Below are positions 58,336-64,000 of a stretch of 64,000 nucleotides of DNA, piece after piece. The stretch spans positions 129,623,894-129,687,893 of the forward strand of contig OY720635.1 in assembly GCA_963169105.1 (NCBI GenBank), given 5' to 3'. The notes below the pieces were generated by a model. That model made no database searches. It saw only the letters and a program-made list of their open reading frames with translations, and had not been told where the DNA came from. Each line of letters opens with the position of its first letter. Position 1 is the first letter of the stretch. The translations under genes and the position numbers were made by a program. Source of the stretch: Ceriagrion tenellum (lineage: Eukaryota; Arthropoda; Insecta; Odonata; Coenagrionidae).

Positions 58336-58956
58336 GCCAAAGTTGGACGACACAGAATAACTTAAAGAAATGAAGCACCGAGAATACGAGTCGACCGCTA
58401 CTACTGGCTTTACGGAAAAATATGAACAAATGAGGGTTCAAGTCTAATCCAAGTAGTTGGTGCGTTCAAAGCATGCTACCAATACCACTTCCCATTGTTC
58501 GCTTACGAACATCTCTTCCCTTTGTCTAGTTTTTTCAGCCGACACCGACACGAAATCGAGCACGGTCAACGCTCCACTTAAGAATTCAGCTGGATTTGAC
58601 CTCGGAGAAATTTCTCCAACAGGCACTCCAAGCAAGACGAAAGGGGCTTCGTTGTTATGACTCATTCAAGGTCGAGAGGTTTTGGAAAAACAGGGCAATA
58701 GAGGGATCGTTCAGAAGGACACAAGTGCATCTCGAGCCTCAGTCGCACGGTCATTTTACGCGTACATTCCATAGATCACTTGAGCGATACCTACTTTTTT
58801 TGTTTAGGAAGTGACAGCTAAAGGCATGATATCCCCACTCACGCTGTCGTTTTCGCTTATCGTTCATCATATCCCCAATGCACACAACCCTCGCATAACT
58901 AAAACTCACTTGTGGCTATAAAAAGAACGTGCCTTTGGGCATTTAAGTGTGACATC
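58336..58956. other. Unannotated stretch
   Basis: Opposite-strand open frames of 67-73 codons at 58444-58814 have no motif. Confidence 0.35.
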
Positions 58957-59052
58957 TTGAATATCAAATTTTACACTCCCTCACTTTGGTATGCGATTGC
59001 AGTTACCAGTCGTACCTAAGTGAGGGAGACCAAGAAAGATTTGATATTTTAT
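58957..59052. repeat. Inverted repeat, about 30-bp arms
   Basis: AATATCAAATTTTACACTCC with CTCACTTTGGTA pairs with TACCTAAGTGAGGGAG and AAAGATTTGATATT, with a central spacer of about 20 bp. Imperfect. Confidence 0.55.
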
Positions 59053-59378
59053 TGCGTTTATTTGTTTCAACTGGGGCTCCAGGAACCACAGGTCTGGCGT
59101 GTGGCATAGGGTATTTGCACACCACCCATAAAAAGAGGAGGTAATAGGCGAAAGGAAATAGTTGAAAGGAAAGGCGACAAGTGATACATACGACAATCGA
59201 TCAATGCCTCGCTCTACCTTTGTTCTTATCATTTATTTGGAATGAGAGCAGGAAATAAAATTCTTGCATTAACGTTTAACTTATCTAGAATCGTATTTCC
59301 AATTCTAAAATGTTAATGTTTTTTATATTTAATAAAATAAGATTTTATATTTCATTGTGTTTATTTGTTTTGACTGAG
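59036..59378 (+). repeat. Short direct repeat pair, 304 bp apart
   Basis: AGATTTGATATTTTATTGCG and TTTATTTGTTTCAACTG at 59036-59074 recur as AGATTTTATATTTCATTGTG and TTTATTTGTTTTGACTG at 59340-59378. After the first, GGTCTGGCGTGTGGCATAGG resembles retrotransposon 3' UTR sequence, so these may be nested 3' tails. Confidence 0.5.
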
Positions 59379-59996
59379 CAAGTTTCCTCATAGCTTTAAC
59401 TTTTTCCCCATTTTTATCTCAAAAACCTTCTCTTTATCCATTCCTTGTGCCCTTTTAAGATTACTACTTACGGCCCTACTAGTAGAGGACATGTTACGTC
59501 CACTCTCACTTGAGGCGCTACAAACCCTATTTGTTGCCGTCCGCTCTTAATGGCAGCACTAAAATTCTCGCCAGAGTTCTGGGAAAGAAATAAGGACTTC
59601 GTGCGGTTTCGATTTATAAAAAAAGGGACAGGGACTCCTAAAATCGGCGATATCCCTAAAAATGATAACTTAACAAATCCATTACTTGAGCGGTCATTGC
59701 TGCCATCCCTGAAAATTGGTACGTGGAAAATGACTGAGTGATCCAAAAGCCTTAGAGATCTCAGAAAATGAAGAAAACGCGACAACTCTACAGTGACCTC
59801 AATCGATCGACCTCGACGATCCATCTGACTGACATCCGCTCTCGAATATCTTTTTATATTTAAATTCATTTACTTCTACCGAAAAACAGCGGAGGAGGAA
59901 AAGAGGAATTCATATAAAAGGGTAATTATATACAGTCAACGCTCTTATCAATAGTCATGAATACATCATTGGGGACGTTGAGACGTTGTATTGTGT
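59379..59996. other. Unannotated stretch
   Basis: A 133-codon minus frame (59468-59869) has no recognised motif. Confidence 0.35.
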
Positions 59997-60577
59997 AAAT
60001 TAGATCGACTACTCTACGATGATACACAAAGTTAGCCTTGCATATTTTTTAAATTATTCCTCCGGGTAAGGTAAGTTTTGTTGAATGTCAGAAAATCTCC
60101 TCCAGATCTTCTACACATTCAGGTGCCTATCTCGCTCTAGTACATCTTTTTTCGCCTCAGCATACGGTCTACCCTTCTTTATCCTATTCATGAAACCTAT
60201 TCTCTTTCTCCTCTTCCCCGCGTGGCCAACATCCTTCCCTCTATCACATTCTCGAGCAACCCATCGTTATCGTACCCAGCACTATTACATTACATCCTCC
60301 AGCCACCTACTCTGCCGATCTCGAATTTCATTAAGAAATTTCCTTTCCTCCCTCACCATCTCAAGCACTTCCTCGTTAGTCTTCCTCTCCGTCCACCTAA
60401 CCTTCTCCATCCTTCTCCACACCCACATCTCAAATGCCTGCAGCCTATTATCGTCCTCCTTTCTGAGGGTCCACGTTTCTGCCCAATAAAACGCTACGCT
60501 CCATGCCAAGCTCTTCACCAGCCTCTTAAATTAGATCGAATACTCTACAATGATACACACATTTAGTCTCGCGTATG
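59997..60577. repeat. 50-bp imperfect direct repeats bracketing an RTE fragment
   Basis: 59997-60046 and 60528-60577 both start AAATTAGATCGAMTACTCTA and continue CRATGATACACA; about 85% identical by eye. The RTE fragment fills the space between them. Confidence 0.75.
60085..60527 (-). pseudogene. RTE-type RT C-terminus
   Basis: A minus open frame of 77 codons (60285-60518) reads MKSLAWSVAFYWAETWTLRK, EDDNRLQAFEMWVWRRMEKV, RWTERKTNEEVLEMVREE and FLNEIRDRQSRWLEDVM, the signature region of endonuclease-RT proteins with YGSETWTL changed to YWAETWTL. After a stop at about 60285, GRPYAEAKKDVLERDRHLN follows in another frame (60170-60100), matching the GRPR end. Truncated 5' at about 60527. No catalytic core; inactive. 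Confidence 0.8.
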
Positions 60578-63500
60578 AGGAGCGAAAATTACGAACTGGT
60601 CTCGAGTGACCGATAGGCTCTCCGATTGCCAATTAATCAGCTACACGAATGAGAACTCAATCATAGGTGAACCATCAAAAAGCCGATTGACCAATACTTT
60701 CCTTTCATTGCTGTGAATGTCGATCGATTTAAGGAGTTAACGCTAAAAGTTTTCTACAAAATTTTTTCCCAATTTCCTCGCACAACAAAAATGTGAATGA
60801 AACAATTTGAGAAATGTTACTGGCGAAATATATTCGGGGTTCAATTGCAGAGCCCATAATTTTTTGGATAGCCTATTCAGAGACTCCGATTCATGTTCCA
60901 TTCATAACGCATTTTTATAAGGATCGCTACAGCACCAGACTAGCCTCGTATCAACACCTCTAATTTTTATACAACCAAAATCAATCACCAATCTCTTAAA
61001 CAACTAAAAGTGATCATCCAAGCATTAGTACCGTTTCCGGGTTCAACTAATATTAGACGTTGATGCAATTATAGAGGGCGTTGCACGAAAGAGTGAGAAG
61101 GTATCTCTGTGGTACTCATTCTATTGTCATACATTATTATTTATTCCCTGATGTTTCCTGGAAATCTTAGGCAAAATCAGACGATTGTCACGTTGGCCGT
61201 GAGCAAAACAACGTAATTTGATGGTTAAATCCACGTGTTATAAAGGTGTCGTATGATATTATGAGTACGTTGGAAGTTTTCAAAATACCAGGCAGCTTGT
61301 CTCTTTGTTCAATTTTGGAGTAAATTTTTCCATTCGCTCTAGTCTGCAAATCAATTCGCAACACAATGGAGCAACATCTCCCATTCGTTTCAGACCATGT
61401 ACGCTAGGTAGCGAACTTCAAAGCAGATTGGAAGCAGAGTAAATGTGCGATAGAAAACAGAAGAACGTCGATAAACGCATCTTCAATAGTTTTTTTGCGT
61501 TGATTTTCCGTAAAGGCGTCCAAAATAGATATTGTTATGTTTTGAACTGCAGGGTCCAAAAAGCTTCTGTCTTTCACTACTTATTTTTAACCAATTCGAG
61601 AAGAATACACACAACATTGGGCCGTGACTGCTGTGCACCCACAGGATACCAACCGGCAGGATACCAAACGTTTCGCCAGCGCACATCTTGCCATTGAACG
61701 TCATAATTTGGCGCTATTTTGCGCTAATAGGTTCCAAACTGAGCTAAATTCATCACCTCGAATAGAAAGCACTCAAAGTTTACATGGACCAATGGAATTT
61801 TACCATTCGATATGAAGAGCTCAGCGATGAAATACATAAAACCTACGAAATGCTGCACAAACTATGATATGTTCAGATTCTTTACGTGAAACGACTTTCA
61901 ATTCATGAATGTGAGAGACCAATTGACTAGCAAAGTATCGCAATGCTGCTCAATGTCATTTTCACAGAAACCAAAACTTACATCATTGCACACCCACACA
62001 CAAAGAGACAATTGAAGAAAAATTGTGATAGACGTTTGATTTGACTCCTCATGACACAGCAAAAAAACAGTTCAAGTGCATACGGAGAATCACGGCTCTT
62101 AGAAAGATATGAGGTTTGAGAGAATTTTGGACTCAATGGATCCATCAGAATTGCATCTCACTGCATTCCAAGAAATTCATGTCGCCTCAACTTTTCTTGT
62201 CCATAGGAAATGGCGAGTTCGCAAAGCGACCGCGGTATCACTGGTGTTATGTCTCATAACTCGTCATATCCTGTCCGAGGTCTTCCCACACTAGCCTCAC
62301 GCCGACATCATCAACCGCTAGACAGGAAAAGATAAGAGTATGACTCCGCTAAAAATGATATGAGAGAAATATCAAAACATCTAATTAACCCACAAGTACT
62401 TTACTCATTATGAATTGAAGATTTAATCGCGAGTGTTTTCGACTTTTCATGCATTGTTTTTTTATTTTTTAGTAACTATCCCACATTTAGCGTCTTCTTC
62501 TAAAAATACTGCATTTTGTCCAGACGACATGCACATTTTTCTTTTAGTAATGAAAGCTTTTGTTTGATTGTCAGCACACCGGCCGGCTATCAAAATGATA
62601 ACAGCCGGCAATAAACATTATCTAGATATTTTATCCATAATTAGGTAAAAAACTAGGTAAATTAATGAACGATATTATAACCCACAAAAAAATTAAAAAA
62701 GGACCAACTTGTGAGTTAGAAGAGTACAGAATCCTTAAGTTTAATGCATTCAATGAATACTGGGAGAGTTAGTGGTAACCTACTACGAATATATCAATCG
62801 GCGTAAATTCACGCCAATTCGTTCATGTTTCGATGTAGTGCAATTGTTAAAGTCTTCAAAAATTATATATCAGGCCAGCTAAGTATTCCTCATAAATGAG
62901 ATACTGGCAAAAAAACATGAACTTCTATTTCACACATCTCAAGATAAGCGCACTTGAAACATGCCAGTCAATTTTTATTCAAACTCCAACGAGTAGAGTT
63001 GAAACTGACTTTTCGCACCGCAATTTTAAAAATGACATTTCCTAAAGCAGCATATGAGCCACCAAAATCTAAATGACAACATTTTACAAAAATAAAATTG
63101 CATTAATGCGTCTCAGTATGTGATTCTTCAGACCCTTTTCTCACGCGTCGTGTATTTCCTACCTATGTATTCAATAGGCAGCGAATTATTTCCTAAAAAG
63201 ATGAACGTACTAAATAACATAGATAATAATAAGATTCTTGAATATTTGGTTATTTATGAATTTCACTCTAAACCAACGTTTTGTTAAATATATTGGGATC
63301 CTCAGGGCTTTTCAACTCAAACCAAAGAGATATACAGCCAGGTAATTATACAAATATTAGTGCGTATATAGTTAGTATAATAAGTCGAGGAATCGAAAAT
63401 TTATCCACCGTTGAGCTTAATATTGAGCAATAACCAAGTATATAACAGCTCCAAACAATAAAGATACATGTAAACAACCAACAATGAAATGAACAAAACC

Positions 63501-64000
63501 CATTCATAAATTTTGGAAAAAAATTAAATATATAAAATATAATAAGTATATATGGTAATGAACAAGTATTCAAGAATCTTATAATTACCTATGCTATATT
63601 TTGGTCGAGAAAGTTATCATTGAATAATAAATACCGTTCTTTAAAATCACGGCTCTGTTACCATGGCGATTTATATCATGCTTAAAAACTTAAATATGCA
63701 TGAGAGTTCAGATGAGATACTTTTTAGGTTCCTATTACAAACACTTAAGTAACCATCTGCTGCAATTGATCGCTTTGTGCAGCTTCACAAAAATTTCACG
63801 ACGCCGCATAATTTGGGGCGCAAAAGTCTTGACCACTCGCGAAATATCCAGGCAAATGATAAAGCCGCAGATGAAGCAGGTGCGCCCCGTTATCGATTAG
63901 CCGCGACTTTAAGACTCCCAAGGAGCGTTCCCTTTAATGCGGCGATAGTTTTGAATTCTATTTGTTGCGGCGGCAATCTTGTGGAATTGTCCGCGATTAC
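60578..64000. other. Unannotated AT-rich stretch to the window end
   Basis: No recognisable gene or transposon. The plus frame at 61443-61697 (84 codons) has a Cys-containing YCYVLNC segment but no full domain. The last 250 bp are GC-richer. Confidence 0.4.

Noticed and set aside
61443..61697. THAP-like zinc finger suggested by YCYVLNC and VFHYLF
   Set aside because: The remaining Cys/His ligands and the AVPTIF-type end of a THAP domain are not visible.

Overview
This window reads as AT-rich eukaryotic nuclear DNA from an animal, most likely an arthropod with a repeat-rich genome. The evidence is two well-formed eukaryotic tRNA genes with Pol III boxes and T-run terminators, and a mix of decayed CR1/jockey-type and RTE-type non-LTR retrotransposons, a Penelope-like element, a piggyBac-type MITE, a Tc1/mariner-type terminal inverted repeat pair and tRNA-derived SINEs. 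There are no operons, ribosome binding sites or long open frames. The species call is inference; I could not place it further. I found no host protein-coding exon that I can defend in 64 kb.

Layout. 1-5 kb: unique-looking AT-rich DNA with a TATA-like site, a pre-miRNA-like hairpin, tRNA-Gly(CCC) and a tRNA-like relic. 5.6-6.8 kb: copy of a dispersed repeat (R1) with a 5'-truncated RTE inserted at its edge, bounded by a 14-bp target-site duplication. 8.4 kb: a 142-bp palindrome. 10-16.9 kb: RTE and CR1 fragments, a piggyBac-type MITE made of nested palindromes, and a foldback. 17.4-24.5 kb: a non-LTR 3' tail, the second R1 copy, and the largest CR1-like relic (ORF1 esterase piece, GC-rich block, reverse transcriptase, 3' UTR). 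25-28.6 kb: SINE, small repeats, tRNA-Glu(TTC). 28.6-35 kb: mostly featureless. 35-36.6 kb: an inverted repeat with hammerhead-like sequence, repeat R2, a GC-rich block. 37.6-43.6 kb: a CR1 copy split by a 4,980-bp TA-flanked element with Tc1/mariner-like ends, then another CR1 piece and the second R2 copy. 44.6-46 kb: foldback, RTE C-terminus, a second jockey/CR1-like RT family. 46.9-52.4 kb: short duplications and two about 515-bp direct repeats flanking a Penelope-like reverse transcriptase remnant. 54-60.6 kb: SINEs, RTE fragments, CR1 tails, tandem repeats. 60.6-64 kb: nothing recognised.

How it fits together: apart from the two tRNA genes, what I can read is a layered record of transposon insertions. 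Most RT frames carry stops or frameshifts, so they are relics. The freshest-looking events are the RTE copy at 6.2-6.8 kb (155 open codons, perfect TSD) and the near-identical Penelope-associated repeats. All coordinates and alignments were read by eye; family names for degraded copies rest on short conserved peptides and shared 3' UTR sequence.
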